Shown: positions 24,594 to 33,730 of the stretch, piece after piece
Numbering within the stretch: position 1 is the stretch's first letter
Layout of the letters: the number at the start of each line of letters is the position of its first letter
Assembly: GCA_963710205.1 (NCBI GenBank)
Contig: CAVPZG010000004.1
Span: forward strand, 186,001 to 250,000
Direction: 5' to 3'
DNA: 64,000 bases
Source: Pacificimonas sp963710205
GTDB lineage: Bacteria > Pseudomonadota > Alphaproteobacteria > Sphingomonadales > Sphingomonadaceae
The notes under the pieces: model-generated
Told to the model about the DNA's origin: nothing
Database searches by the model: none
Seen by the model: the letters and a program-made list of their open reading frames with translations, nothing else
Made by a program: the position numbers and the translations under genes

Positions 24594-26104
24594 AGGGAAC
24601 GCGCCTCCTTCCCGCCCGCAAGCGGTGCAGGTACGTGCTGGCGCTTCTGCTGTTCCTGTTCGCCGTCCCCGTCCGGGCGGAGATCACCGTTGCCTCCAAA
24701 CTTTTTACGGAATCCGTCATTCTCGGCGAAATCGCGAAGTCCGCCGTTGCCGAGCAGACCGGCGAAGCCGTCGCCCATGCGCGCGAGCTGGGCGGAACGC
24801 GGATCGTCTTCGACGCGCTGGAGGCGGGCGAGATCGACATTTATCCCGACTACACCGGCACATTGCGCTTTGAGGTGCTGGCGGGCGAGGATGTCGGGAC
24901 GGACGCGAAGCTGCGCGCGGCGCTGGCGAAGCGCGGACTGAAGATCACGCAGCCGCTGGGCTTTTCCAACAATTACGCCGTCGCGCTTATGCCCGAACGG
25001 GCCGCGGAGCTGGGGTTGAGGAAGATCAGCGACCTGCGGCGCCATCCGGACATCGTGTTTGGCGTGGCGAACGAGTTTCTGGACCGGGCGGACGGCTGGG
25101 GCGCGCTGAAATCCGCCTATGACCTGCCGCAGCGGGATGTGCGCGGCATGATCCACGACCTGGCCTATCGCGCGCTGGTGGCGGGGCAGATCGATGCGAT
25201 CGACGCCTACACGACCGATCCGCAGATCGCGCAATATGACCTGACCTTGCTGGAGGACGATCGCGGGCATTTCCCGGCCTATGAAGCGGTCTTCGTTTAC
25301 CGCGCCGACCTGGCGCCGGCGGCGCAGGCGGCGCTGGAGTCGCTGGCGGGATCGCTGGACGAAGCGGCCATGCAGGCGCTCAACAAGCGGGCGCAGATTG
25401 ACGGCGAACCGGCGTCGGCGCTGGCAGCGGAGGTGGTGTCGGGCGTCAGGGGCGAGGACGTGACGGCGTCGGCGGAACAGGGCCGTGCCGCGCGGATCTG
25501 GCAGCGCACGAAGGAACATCTGGCCCTAGTCGGGATCGCGCTGGGCGCGGCCCTGCTGATCGCCATCCCGCTGGGCATCGCGGCGGCGCGGCTGCCGCGT
25601 TTTGGCAATGTCATTCTGGGCGCGGTCGGCATCCTGCAGACGATCCCCAGCCTGGCGCTGTTCGTCATCATGATCCCGCTGCTGGGAATTGGCGCGGTTC
25701 CGACCGTCTTTGCGCTGCTGGTCTATTCGCTGCTGCCCATCGTCCGCAACACCCATGCGGGGCTGACGGGCATCGCACCCGGCCTGCTGGACAGCGCGGA
25801 CGCGCTGGGCCTGGGCAAATGGGCGCGGCTGCGCCGCGTGGAACTGCCGCTCGCCGCGCCAACGATCATGGCGGGCGTGAAGACGGCGGCGGTCATCGCC
25901 GTAGGGCTGGCGACGCTGGGCGCGATCATCGGTGCGGGCGGTTATGGCCAGCCGATCCTGACCGGCATCCGTCTCGCCTCGACACCGCTGATCCTGGAGG
26001 GCGCGATACCGGCGGCGGTGCTGGCCCTGTTGATGCAGGCTGCCTTTGATCTGGCGGAGCGCTGGATCACGCCGCGTGGGCTCAGGCTGCGACAGGCGGC
26101 GTGA
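24590..26104 (+). CDS. Fused osmoprotectant-type ABC transporter: substrate-binding domain followed by permease
   Basis: 504 residues from a GTG overlapping the ATPase stop. A signal peptide (YVLALLLFLFAVPVRA) leads an OpuAC-type binding domain at residues about 31-290: ITVASKLFTESVILGEI, EAGEIDIYPDYTGTL, YRALVAGQIDAIDAYTTDPQI, which are motifs of the OsmX/YehZ/OpuBC group. The permease follows with about five transmembrane segments from residue 310 and the ATPase-contact EAA loop SADALGLGKWARLRRVELPLAAPTI. Fusions in this family more often put the permease first. Placing the binding domain first means a cleaved signal would leave it tethered outside through the first permease helix. The ligand is unknown (choline, betaine, ergothioneine and others are possible). 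Confidence 0.87.
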   Translation: MKGTRLLPARKRCRYVLALLLFLFAVPVRAEITVASKLFTESVILGEIAKSAVAEQTGEAVAHARELGGTRIVFDALEAGEIDIYPDYTGTLRFEVLAGEDVGTDAKLRAALAKRGLKITQPLGFSNNYAVALMPERAAELGLRKISDLRRHPDIVFGVANEFLDRADGWGALKSAYDLPQRDVRGMIHDLAYRALVAGQIDAIDAYTTDPQIAQYDLTLLEDDRGHFPAYEAVFVYRADLAPAAQAALESLAGSLDEAAMQALNKRAQIDGEPASALAAEVVSGVRGEDVTASAEQGRAARIWQRTKEHLALVGIALGAALLIAIPLGIAAARLPRFGNVILGAVGILQTIPSLALFVIMIPLLGIGAVPTVFALLVYSLLPIVRNTHAGLTGIAPGLLDSADALGLGKWARLRRVELPLAAPTIMAGVKTAAVIAVGLATLGAIIGAGGYGQPILTGIRLASTPLILEGAIPAAVLALLMQAAFDLAERWITPRGLRLRQAA

Positions 26105-26157
26105 GCGCGACGTCGGCGCATCTTGCCAAATCGCCACGGGCGCGACACGAAGCCCGT

Positions 26158-26883
26158 ATGAGCACGATCGATCCCGCGCAGGCTGAACTTTTTTCCGGCA
26201 TGGCCGCCGAATGGTGGGACCGGTCGGGGTCGTCGGCGCTGCTGCACAAGGTCAATCCGGTGCGGCTGTCCTATATCCGGCAGCGGGTCGGCCCGCATTT
26301 CGGACGCGACACGTCCGGACCGCGCTGGCTGGAGGGACTGGACTGTCTGGATGTCGGCTGCGGCGGCGGGATATTGTCGGAATGCCTTGCCCGGCTGGGC
26401 GGGGCGGTTACGGCCATCGACGCGGCGGAGGAGTCCGTGAAGGTCGCGGAGGCCCATGCGGCCGCGCAGGGGCTGGAGATCGATTACCGGCTGGCGGCGA
26501 CGGACGTTCTGGTCGCGGAAGGTCTGGCATACGACCTGATCACCTGCATGGAGGTCGTCGAGCATGTCGCCGACGTGCCCGCCTTTCTGTCAGGGCTGCG
26601 GGCATTGCTGAAGCCGGGCGGGCTGCTGGTCTTCTCGACACCGAACCGGACCGCGATGAGCTTTGGCGTGATGATCCTGGGCGCCGAATGGGTGCTGCGG
26701 CTGCTGCCGCGCGGAACGCACGAATGGGACCGGTTCCTGACGCCCGATGAATTGACCGCGGCGCTGGCGGAGGCGGGGCTGGCGGTCACCGATGTGGACG
26801 GGATCGCGCTGGATGCGGCGCGCGGGTTCGAGCTGTCGGACGACCGGCGAGTGAATTATATCGGTGCTGCCGTCATCGCCTAG
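26158..26883 (+). CDS. ubiG: Ubiquinone biosynthesis O-methyltransferase UbiG
   Basis: Methylates both hydroxyl groups during ubiquinone synthesis (2-polyprenyl-6-hydroxyphenol and 3-demethylubiquinol). About 241 residues: N-terminal STIDPAQAELFSGMAAEWWDRSG and ALLHKVNPVRLSYIR are UbiG-specific; the SAM pocket is CLDVGCGGGILSECLARLG; then CMEVVEHVADVPAFL and FSTPNRTAMSFGVMI. The ATG at 26158 matches the family start; the frame also opens at a GTG at 26101 overlapping the upstream stop. Confidence 0.93.
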   Translation: MSTIDPAQAELFSGMAAEWWDRSGSSALLHKVNPVRLSYIRQRVGPHFGRDTSGPRWLEGLDCLDVGCGGGILSECLARLGGAVTAIDAAEESVKVAEAHAAAQGLEIDYRLAATDVLVAEGLAYDLITCMEVVEHVADVPAFLSGLRALLKPGGLLVFSTPNRTAMSFGVMILGAEWVLRLLPRGTHEWDRFLTPDELTAALAEAGLAVTDVDGIALDAARGFELSDDRRVNYIGAAVIA

Positions 26884-26974
26884 AGCATCGCAGGATTCGG
26901 CGGGTAAATCGAGGAGATGGACGCCCGCAGCCGCCAGCATGACGGGTGCAGGCGGGCGTGACCCGCGCGGCGGC

Positions 26975-27529
26975 CTAATCCAGCCCCAGCATCCCTTGCG
27001 CGAAATCATAGCGTTCGATGACTGTATATTCGGCCCGTTCGCCCGTGAGGGTGCTTTCGTAGAGGCAGAAGTCCGTCACGGAAAACGCGGGCAGGCTGAG
27101 ATCGCCATGCCGGGCCATGAAGTCATCGAGCGGGCCCATGCCGCGCGAGAAGCGGGCCAGCGTGATGTGCGGGTGATAGCTGCGCGTTTCGCGCTCGATC
27201 CCCAGCGGCACGAGGGCGGAGTTCACTTTCCGGTGCAGCCGCACGGCATCGTCCGGCGGCCGGATCCCCGCCCAGAGCTGGTCGATGCGGCCGCGCCGGT
27301 CGAACGTGCCGACGCCATCGACGCGCAGGTTGACGGGCTTCGCGGTGACGCCCGCCAGCGCCTCGGCGATGTCATTGGCGTCGCGGTGAGTGCGCTCCCC
27401 AAGGAAGCGCAATGTCATGTGCAGCTGGTCCTCGCCCTGCCAGCGGGCGCCGATGACGCCGCCCATGATCTCCATCAGCGCGTCCTTGATATCGAACGGC
27501 GGGTCGATGCCGATGAAAAGCCGGTGCAT
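26975..27529 (-). CDS. thpR: RNA 2',3'-cyclic phosphodiesterase ThpR (LigT-like)
   Basis: 184-residue 2H phosphoesterase. The two catalytic HxT motifs are HMTLRFLG (about residue 37) and HITLARFSRG (about residue 121). N-terminal RLFIGIDPPFDIKDALMEIM is typical of the bacterial ThpR/LigT family, which hydrolyses 2',3'-cyclic ends of RNA in vitro. Convergent with ubiG and in the same direction as the downstream-lying esterase gene, 70 bases apart. Confidence 0.9.
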   Translation of the reverse strand: MHRLFIGIDPPFDIKDALMEIMGGVIGARWQGEDQLHMTLRFLGERTHRDANDIAEALAGVTAKPVNLRVDGVGTFDRRGRIDQLWAGIRPPDDAVRLHRKVNSALVPLGIERETRSYHPHITLARFSRGMGPLDDFMARHGDLSLPAFSVTDFCLYESTLTGERAEYTVIERYDFAQGMLGLD

Positions 27530-27599
27530 GGAAACAGGGTTTAGCGAAATCTGGCGGGAGACGTCACCCCGGGCGTGGTGCGGGGTGACGAAGCCCCCG

Positions 27600-28259
27600 C
27601 TATTTCAGTGCCGCGATCACGGACGGCGTGATGCCATCGACGATGATTTCGATGCCCTTTTCATTGGGATGCAGGAAGTCGGGCAGCAGATATTGTTTCC
27701 GGAGCGCGACGCCGCGCAGGAAGAAGGGATAGAGCGGCACATCGTGGCGGCGGGCGAGGAAGGGATAGATGCGGTTGAAATAGCGGAAATTCTCCTCACC
27801 GATATTGGGCGTGGCCAGCATCCCGGCGATGAGGACGTTGATATCGCGCCCGCGGATTTCCTCGATGATGGCATTGAGATTGCGGAGCGTCTCCTTTGGA
27901 TCGAGACCGCGCAGCATGTCGTTCGCGCCAAGCTCGACGATGACGAGATCGGGTTTGGTTTCAAGATTGTCGAGCGTCCATTTGATGCGCTGCCGCCCGC
28001 CCGCGCTGGTGTCGCCGGACACGCCCGCGGGAATGACGTTCGCCTTCACGCCCCGCGCGCGCAGTTCCCTTTCAAGCTGCGGGACGAAACCCTGGTCCTG
28101 ATCGAGGCCGTAACCCGCCATGAGCGAATCGCCGAAAGCGACGACGGTTTTCGTCTGCGCCATCGCCGGCAGCGCCAGCATCAGGGCGCAGAGGAAAAGC
28201 GCCGCATGGACAATGGCGGGGAAACGTCCATATGAGCGGGACTTGGAAAATACTGGCAC
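27600..28259 (-). CDS. tesA: Periplasmic SGNH arylesterase / lysophospholipase TesA-like
   Basis: 219 residues, multifunctional acyl-CoA thioesterase I/protease I/lysophospholipase family. A signal peptide (AALFLCALMLALPAMAQ) is followed by the four SGNH blocks: AFGDSLMAGYG (Ser), IPAGVSGDTS (Gly), VIVELGANDMLRG (Asn) and PDFLHPNEKG (Asp-His). Start is GTG at 28259; no ATG lies before the signal peptide core. It is head-to-head with the ABC ATPase gene and their 5' ends overlap by 28 bases, the same layout as tesA/ybbA in E. coli. Confidence 0.88.
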   Translation of the reverse strand: MPVFSKSRSYGRFPAIVHAALFLCALMLALPAMAQTKTVVAFGDSLMAGYGLDQDQGFVPQLERELRARGVKANVIPAGVSGDTSAGGRQRIKWTLDNLETKPDLVIVELGANDMLRGLDPKETLRNLNAIIEEIRGRDINVLIAGMLATPNIGEENFRYFNRIYPFLARRHDVPLYPFFLRGVALRKQYLLPDFLHPNEKGIEIIVDGITPSVIAALK

Positions 28260-28981
28260 GCGGGGAGGCTCCTCTGACTTCGACTAGGGACGCTCATATT
28301 GTCATCGACGCGGTGAATGTCACCTTGACGCTGTCCGGCGCGGCCGGCCCGGTCGAGATTCTGAAGGGCGTCAACGTGCAGCTGCGCCGCGGCGAGAGCG
28401 TGGCGGTGCTGGGACCGTCAGGGTCGGGCAAATCGTCGCTGATGGCGGTTCTGTCCGGGCTGGAGCGGGCGACGTCGGGGTCCATCCACACCGCGGGCGC
28501 GGATTTCGGCACGCTGTCCGAAGACGGCCTGGCGCGGGCGCGGCGCGGGCATATCGGCATCGTGCTGCAGGCCTTTCACCTGCTGCCCACCATGACGGCG
28601 CTGGAAAATGTCGCCGTGCCGCTGGAACTGGCGGGGGCGGCGGACGCCTTTGGGACAGCGGAGGCGGAGCTGCGCAAAGTCGGCCTTGGCCACCGCTTGA
28701 CGCATTATCCGGCGCAGCTGTCGGGCGGCGAGCAGCAGCGGGTCGCCATTGCCCGCGCGACGGCGCCGGGCCCGGAAATTCTGTTCGCGGACGAACCCAC
28801 AGGCAATCTGGACGGCGCGACGGGACATGAGATTATCGACCTGCTGTTCGACCGGCAGGCGGAGCAGGGCACGACGCTGCTGCTGGTCACGCATGACCCG
28901 GAAGTGGCAGCGCGCTGCGAGCGGGTGGTCGAAATGCGGGACGGCAACATCGTCAGCGACCGGATGAAGGCCGCGGCTTGA
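28232..28981 (+). CDS. ABC transporter ATP-binding protein, YbbA/LolD-like
   Basis: 249-residue MacB/LolD-type ATPase. Walker A GPSGSGKSSLMAVLSG, Q-loop IVLQAFHLLPTMTALENV, signature LSGGEQQRVAIARA, Walker B EILFADEPTGNLDG and switch VTHDPEVAARCERV are present. It pairs with the FtsX-fold permease directly downstream (overlap of four bases). ATG at 28232 gives about 25 extra N-terminal residues not usual in the family and overlaps the start of tesA on the other strand; a later non-ATG start near 28300 is possible. Role in E. coli homologues is unclear, perhaps lipid or quorum-related export. Confidence 0.87.
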   Translation: MSGTWKILARGEAPLTSTRDAHIVIDAVNVTLTLSGAAGPVEILKGVNVQLRRGESVAVLGPSGSGKSSLMAVLSGLERATSGSIHTAGADFGTLSEDGLARARRGHIGIVLQAFHLLPTMTALENVAVPLELAGAADAFGTAEAELRKVGLGHRLTHYPAQLSGGEQQRVAIARATAPGPEILFADEPTGNLDGATGHEIIDLLFDRQAEQGTTLLLVTHDPEVAARCERVVEMRDGNIVSDRMKAAA

Positions 28982-31473
28982 AACTGGCCTGGACATTCGC
29001 CCTGCGCGACCTGCGCGGCGGGCTGGGCGGCCTCAGGCTGCTGGCGGTTTGCCTGTTTCTGGGCGTGGCCGCCATTGCCGGGGTCGGCAGCCTGTCGTCC
29101 TCCATCGTCGCGGCGCTGGCAGCCGAGGGACAGGCCATATTGGGCGGCGATGTCGAGGTGCGGATCGCGCAGCGGCGCGCGGACGATGCCGAGCGCGCGG
29201 CCTTTGCCGCCGAGGGCGATGTCACCGAGGTCGTGCAGATGCGCGCCAATGTGGCGACGCCAGACAATGCGGACTCGCTGATCGGCGAGCTGAAGGCGAT
29301 CGACAGCGCGTTTCCGCTCTATGGCCGCTTCGAGCTTGCCGGCGGGCGCGACATGCGGGCGGCGCTGGCGGACGGTGTGCTGATCGGACGCGACGCGGCG
29401 GAGCGGCTGGGACTGGCGGTCGGCGACGATGTCCGCATCGGCCTGACGACGATGCCGGTCGCGGGCATTCTGACCGGGGAGCCGGACAAGGTGGCGGAGG
29501 GCTTCGTACTGGGGCCGACGCTGCTGATGGATCAGACGCGGCTGGCAGCGACGCAGCTGGAGCGGCCGGGCAGCCTTTACCGGGTGCATTACCGGATCAG
29601 GACGCCCGCGACCGCCGATCCCGGCGAGGTGGCGACGCGGCTTGAGGAGGCGTTCCCGGCCTCCGGATTTCGCATTCAGGACCGCACCAACGCCGCCCCC
29701 GGCGCGCGGCGCTTTATCGAGAATGTCGGCCAGTTCCTGACGATGGTGGGGCTGACATCGCTGCTGGTCGCCGGGGTCGGCGTGGCGAGCGGCGTCGGCT
29801 CCTATCTGGCGACCAAGACGCGGTCGATCGCGGCGCTGAAGAGCGTCGGCGCGGATTCGCGCACGATCTTCATGACCTACCTGATGCAGATCGGCGTGGT
29901 GGCGGCGGTTTCCGTGGCGGCGGGCGCCGTGGTGGGCGCCTTCGTGCCTGCGCTGGTGGGCGCGGTCGCGGGCGAGACGCTGCCCGTCCCGCCGGAAGCG
30001 GGCATCTACTGGCTGCCGCTGCTGAGCGCGGTCATCTATGGCCTGCTGGCCGCGGTGGTGTTCGCGCTGTGGCCCTTGACCCAGGCGAAGGACGTGCCCG
30101 CCGCGCGGCTGTTCCGCGCGGGCGTTGAGGGCATGACGCGGCCGCCGAACGCGGTCATCGCCGCGATTGCCGTGTCGGCGCTGCTGATTGCGGGGCTGGC
30201 GATCTGGCAGGCGCGCGAACCGCTGTTCGCCGCGGGATTCCTGGGCGCGGCGGTGGCGGTGCTGCTGATCCTGGGCGCGCTGGCGAGCCTGATCACCTTC
30301 GTCGCCCGCCGCATACCGCGACCGCGGCAGCCCTTGCTGAGACTGGCGCTCGCCAATCTGACCCGGCCGGGCGGGATGACGCGGCAGCTGACCGTGGCGC
30401 TGGGGCTGGGGCTGACGCTGTTCGCCACGCTGGCGGTGATCGAGACCAATCTGGGCCGCCAGATCGGCGAGACGATTCCGGCCGAAGCGCCAAGCCATTT
30501 CATCCTGGACATTCCCGCGGCGGAGGCGCCGAATTTCCGGGCGCTGGTCGAGGATGTTTCCGCAGGCGCAGGGGTCCGCATGGTTCCGAGCCTGCGCGGG
30601 CCGGTGACGGCGCTGAACGACGTGAAGGTCGCCGACATGGAGGAAATCCCGGAAGGCGGCTGGGTGCTGCGCGGGGATCGCGGTCTGACCTATTCGGAGG
30701 AGCTGCCCGTCGGCAACAGGGTCGTCGACGGCGAATGGTGGCCGGAGGATTATGACGGGCCGCAGCTCGTTTCCATGGATGCGGAGATCGCGGAGATCCT
30801 GGGACTGGCGGTGGGAGACCGGATCACCGTCACCATCCTTGGCCTGCCGCTGGAGGCGACCATCGCCAACACGCGGGACATCGACTGGGAGTCGATGGGA
30901 TTCAACTTCGCGCTCGTCTATTCGCCGGGACCGATCGAGGATGCGCCGCACAGCTTCATGGCAACGGTGCAGGCCCCCGATAGCGCGGACCGCGACCTGT
31001 CGCGTGCGATGGGCGCCGCCTTTCCAAGCGCGTCGATGATCCGCGTGCGCGACGTGGTGGACAGCGCGCAGGCGCTGCTGGGACAGCTGACCACAGCGAT
31101 CCGGGCCTCTGCTTCCGTCGCCATCCTGGCGGGCATCGCCGTGCTGGTCGGGGCGATCGCCGCCGCGCGGCGGGCGCGGACCTATGATGCCGTGATGCTG
31201 AAAGTGCTGGGCGCGACACGGGCGCAGGTGCTGACCGCGTTCCTGATCGAATTCGTCATATTGAGCGTCGTCGTATCCGGGCTGGCGCTGGCGCTGGGCG
31301 TGGCGGGCGGCTGGTATGTCGTGACGCAGGTCTTCACACTGGACTGGCTGCCGGACTGGACGCCCGTTCTTGCCATAACCGGCGCAGGCGCGGCGATCGT
31401 GATCCTGTTCAGCCTGATCGGTTCCTGGCAGTCGTTGCGGGTTCGCCCGGCCAGAGCCTTGCGCACGCTTTAA
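28978..31473 (+). CDS. FtsX-like ABC transporter permease, YbbP type
   Basis: 831 residues from TTG at 28978, overlapping the ATPase stop. Topology is one N-terminal helix (LLAVCLFLGVAAIAGVGSL), a periplasmic domain with MacB-like core, then helices around residues 255, 300, 340, 395-440, a second periplasmic domain, and three helices near the C-terminus (VAILAGIAVLVGAIAAARR, FVILSVVVSGLALALGV, GAGAAIVILFSLIGSW). Two FtsX domains with ten predicted helices are the YbbP pattern. Works with the preceding ATPase. Confidence 0.88.
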   Translation: MKLAWTFALRDLRGGLGGLRLLAVCLFLGVAAIAGVGSLSSSIVAALAAEGQAILGGDVEVRIAQRRADDAERAAFAAEGDVTEVVQMRANVATPDNADSLIGELKAIDSAFPLYGRFELAGGRDMRAALADGVLIGRDAAERLGLAVGDDVRIGLTTMPVAGILTGEPDKVAEGFVLGPTLLMDQTRLAATQLERPGSLYRVHYRIRTPATADPGEVATRLEEAFPASGFRIQDRTNAAPGARRFIENVGQFLTMVGLTSLLVAGVGVASGVGSYLATKTRSIAALKSVGADSRTIFMTYLMQIGVVAAVSVAAGAVVGAFVPALVGAVAGETLPVPPEAGIYWLPLLSAVIYGLLAAVVFALWPLTQAKDVPAARLFRAGVEGMTRPPNAVIAAIAVSALLIAGLAIWQAREPLFAAGFLGAAVAVLLILGALASLITFVARRIPRPRQPLLRLALANLTRPGGMTRQLTVALGLGLTLFATLAVIETNLGRQIGETIPAEAPSHFILDIPAAEAPNFRALVEDVSAGAGVRMVPSLRGPVTALNDVKVADMEEIPEGGWVLRGDRGLTYSEELPVGNRVVDGEWWPEDYDGPQLVSMDAEIAEILGLAVGDRITVTILGLPLEATIANTRDIDWESMGFNFALVYSPGPIEDAPHSFMATVQAPDSADRDLSRAMGAAFPSASMIRVRDVVDSAQALLGQLTTAIRASASVAILAGIAVLVGAIAAARRARTYDAVMLKVLGATRAQVLTAFLIEFVILSVVVSGLALALGVAGGWYVVTQVFTLDWLPDWTPVLAITGAGAAIVILFSLIGSWQSLRVRPARALRTL

Positions 31474-31573
31474 CCATTGAATCCGGTTTTGCTTGAAACC
31501 TTCGCGGAATATCCCCACATTATGCGCATTCCAGGAGCCCCTTGCTCCTGAGCATTTGGGAGAGTTTTCAGCG

Positions 31574-32317
31574 ATGGATAATCGTACGGATCCACGTTTC
31601 ACCGTTAGCCAGGCGCGGCCGGGTACCGCCGTCCCGCGCGCGGGCGGAGCCAGCTATGATGCGGGCCTCCGCAGCTATATGCTGAACGTCTACAACTACA
31701 TGGCCGGCGGCGTCGCGCTCACGGGCGTTGTGTCCTACCTGTTCGCGAACAGCGGTCTTGCGGCCTCCGTCTTCAATGGCGGCGGGCTCATGTCCTGGGT
31801 CGTGATGCTGGCACCGCTCGGCTTCGTCCTGGCCCTCAGCTTTGGCATCAACAAGATGTCGACGGCGACCGCCCAGATGGTGTTCTGGGCCTTTGCCGCC
31901 GTCATGGGTGTGTCGATCAGCTATATCTTCCTGCTGTATACCGGCACGTCGATCGCGAAGGTCTTCTTCATAACGTCCGCCGCGTTCGCAGGGCTCAGCC
32001 TTTACGGATATACGACCAAGAAGGACCTGTCCGGCATGGGCACGTTCCTGATCATGGGCGTAATCGGCCTGATCATCGCCAGCGTCGTTAATATCTTCCT
32101 GAAGTCGAGCATGTTCGATTTCGTCATCTCGATCCTGGGTGTGCTGATCTTTGCCGGTCTGACGGCCTATGACACACAGAAGATCAAGAACATGTATTTC
32201 CAGGTCGCGGGCACGAACATGATGGGCAAGACGGTCATCATGGGCGCGCTGTCGCTCTACCTCGACTTCATCAACATGTTCCTGTTCCTGCTGCGTCTGT
32301 TCGGCAACCGCGAATAG
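31574..32317 (+). CDS. Bax inhibitor-1 / YccA-family membrane protein
   Basis: 247 residues with seven hydrophobic segments. LRSYMLNVYNYMAGGVALTG near the N-terminus and LTAYDTQKIKNMYFQV with LSLYLDFINMFLFLLRLFGNR at the end are the BI-1/YccA family signature, a pH-sensitive calcium-leak or FtsH-associated family. The start ATG at 31574 is preceded by GGGAGA. It stands alone between the YbbP-like gene and a strong terminator. Confidence 0.92.
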   Translation: MDNRTDPRFTVSQARPGTAVPRAGGASYDAGLRSYMLNVYNYMAGGVALTGVVSYLFANSGLAASVFNGGGLMSWVVMLAPLGFVLALSFGINKMSTATAQMVFWAFAAVMGVSISYIFLLYTGTSIAKVFFITSAAFAGLSLYGYTTKKDLSGMGTFLIMGVIGLIIASVVNIFLKSSMFDFVISILGVLIFAGLTAYDTQKIKNMYFQVAGTNMMGKTVIMGALSLYLDFINMFLFLLRLFGNRE

Positions 32318-32366
32318 TCGCCCCCCGCGACGGGCGGTTGCGCCCGTCGGCGGACGGACAAAAAAT

Positions 32367-32398
32367 GGCCCGGCGGGAGCGATCCCGCCGGGCCTTTT
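32367..32398 (+). terminator. Rho-independent terminator after the BI-1 gene
   Basis: Perfect 12-bp stem (32367-32378 with 32383-32394), GCGA loop and TTTT. It also faces the converging DUF2254 gene; on the minus strand the run of A residues upstream (32360-32365) makes it plausibly bidirectional. Confidence 0.9.
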
Positions 32399-32449
32399 CA
32401 TTGGCGGGGCTTCTTCATTGACCGGGTTTCGGCACCGCGGCGGCCGGTC

Positions 32450-33730
32450 TCAGTTCTGGTCCGGAACGTCCCATTCGCTGGCCTTTTTGAGGCGCTGCAT
32501 CTCCGTTTCCGTGAAGGGCGGCGATGTGCTGTGCATGGAGGATTCCCTCGCCTGTCTGCGCGCGGCCTCCGCGTAGAGCTTTGGATGCGACAGGGCGATG
32601 ATTTCGAGGTTCTTCTGCAGGCGGAGCATGACCTCTATCGTTCCCGAGCCATCGCGGGATATCGGATTGAAGAAATCGTCGAACATGTTGCTGATTTCGA
32701 TATCGGGAGCGTAGAGATTGTCGAACAGCTGCTGCTGTTCCTCGTGGACGCCCTTCCCATAGGCCTGAAAAACGCGCACGCCCGCGCCCAGCACCGCAAT
32801 GGCGGTGCCCGGGTCGTTTATGCCGGGCGATAGCGCGCGGCTGGCGATTTCGGAAAGGACGACCAGTCCGAAGCGCGGGTCCTGATCGAAATCGCGGTCC
32901 TTTCCGACACTGAAGGCCGACTGAATCTTGCTGCGCTGTTCCCCATCGAGTTCGGGCACGCTGTGCGCGACGGGGGCGCTGCCGTGCACGAACGCGCCGG
33001 GCAGCCATCTGAGGTGGAGGACGGCATCGCAATCCTCGCAGATTTCCTGCAGCTTGCCGACATCGACATGCTGCAGATAACCCGTTTTTTCGAGATAGAT
33101 GGGTGCGGCGTTGGGCGGCAGGGCCACGGACGGATTTGCGCCGAGGCGTGGACGCTTGCCCCAGTTGAAGGCCGCCTCCACAGCCCTGTCCTCGACGCGT
33201 TCGGTGGTGTCACCGACCCGTCCGAAATAGTTGAGTTCCTGAATCCAGCGCAGCAGTGCGGCGACGACGAGAAAGATGACGACCAGCGTCGCCAGAAACA
33301 GGATGATGCGGCCCTTGTCGCCATAGATATTCGCGGCAAGGCCAACGATGCCGACGATTGAAAACAGGAACGTGCCGATGAAGGTCGAGAGCGTATTGGT
33401 GGCGACACTGTCGGTAATCAGCAGCATGGTCGCGCGGGGCGTGACGTTGCTGGTGGCGCTGCCATAGGCGCTGACCATGATCGACAGGCTGAAGGTCGTG
33501 ACGGCAAGCATCGAGGACGCCAGGATGTTGAGGATGCCGCCGACGGACCCGGCGGCGAGCGTCAGTTCCCAGCTGGTCGGCATATACGGGCTGGCCACGG
33601 CGGCGACGAGGGCCACAGCGACCGCCGCCACGCTGAACATGGACGCGCGGACCCACATCCGTTTTGAAAACTGGCGCAGGACCCAGCGCCAGCGTCCGAT
33701 CAGATAGTCGCCGGTATCATCGACGTTCAT
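32450..33730 (-). CDS. DUF2254-family predicted membrane protein
   Basis: 426 residues. Four hydrophobic segments lie in the first 180 (FSVAAVAVALVAAVASPYM, LAAGSVGGILNILASSMLAVTTF, FIGTFLFSIVGIVGLA, IILFLATLVVIFLVVAALL), followed by a soluble domain with RPRLGANP, TGYLQHVD and ALSPGINDPGTAIAVLGAG, all typical of DUF2254. Function unknown. It overlaps the upstream K+ channel gene by four bases (ATGA), suggesting a linked role in ion or envelope homeostasis. Confidence 0.85.
   Translation of the reverse strand: MNVDDTGDYLIGRWRWVLRQFSKRMWVRASMFSVAAVAVALVAAVASPYMPTSWELTLAAGSVGGILNILASSMLAVTTFSLSIMVSAYGSATSNVTPRATMLLITDSVATNTLSTFIGTFLFSIVGIVGLAANIYGDKGRIILFLATLVVIFLVVAALLRWIQELNYFGRVGDTTERVEDRAVEAAFNWGKRPRLGANPSVALPPNAAPIYLEKTGYLQHVDVGKLQEICEDCDAVLHLRWLPGAFVHGSAPVAHSVPELDGEQRSKIQSAFSVGKDRDFDQDPRFGLVVLSEIASRALSPGINDPGTAIAVLGAGVRVFQAYGKGVHEEQQQLFDNLYAPDIEISNMFDDFFNPISRDGSGTIEVMLRLQKNLEIIALSHPKLYAEAARRQARESSMHSTSPPFTETEMQRLKKASEWDVPDQN

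Noticed and set aside
28705..31602. A 965-codon minus-strand open frame opposite the YbbP-like gene
   Set aside because: Arg/Gln/His-rich composition typical of antisense frames in GC-rich DNA; the plus-strand permease is well supported.
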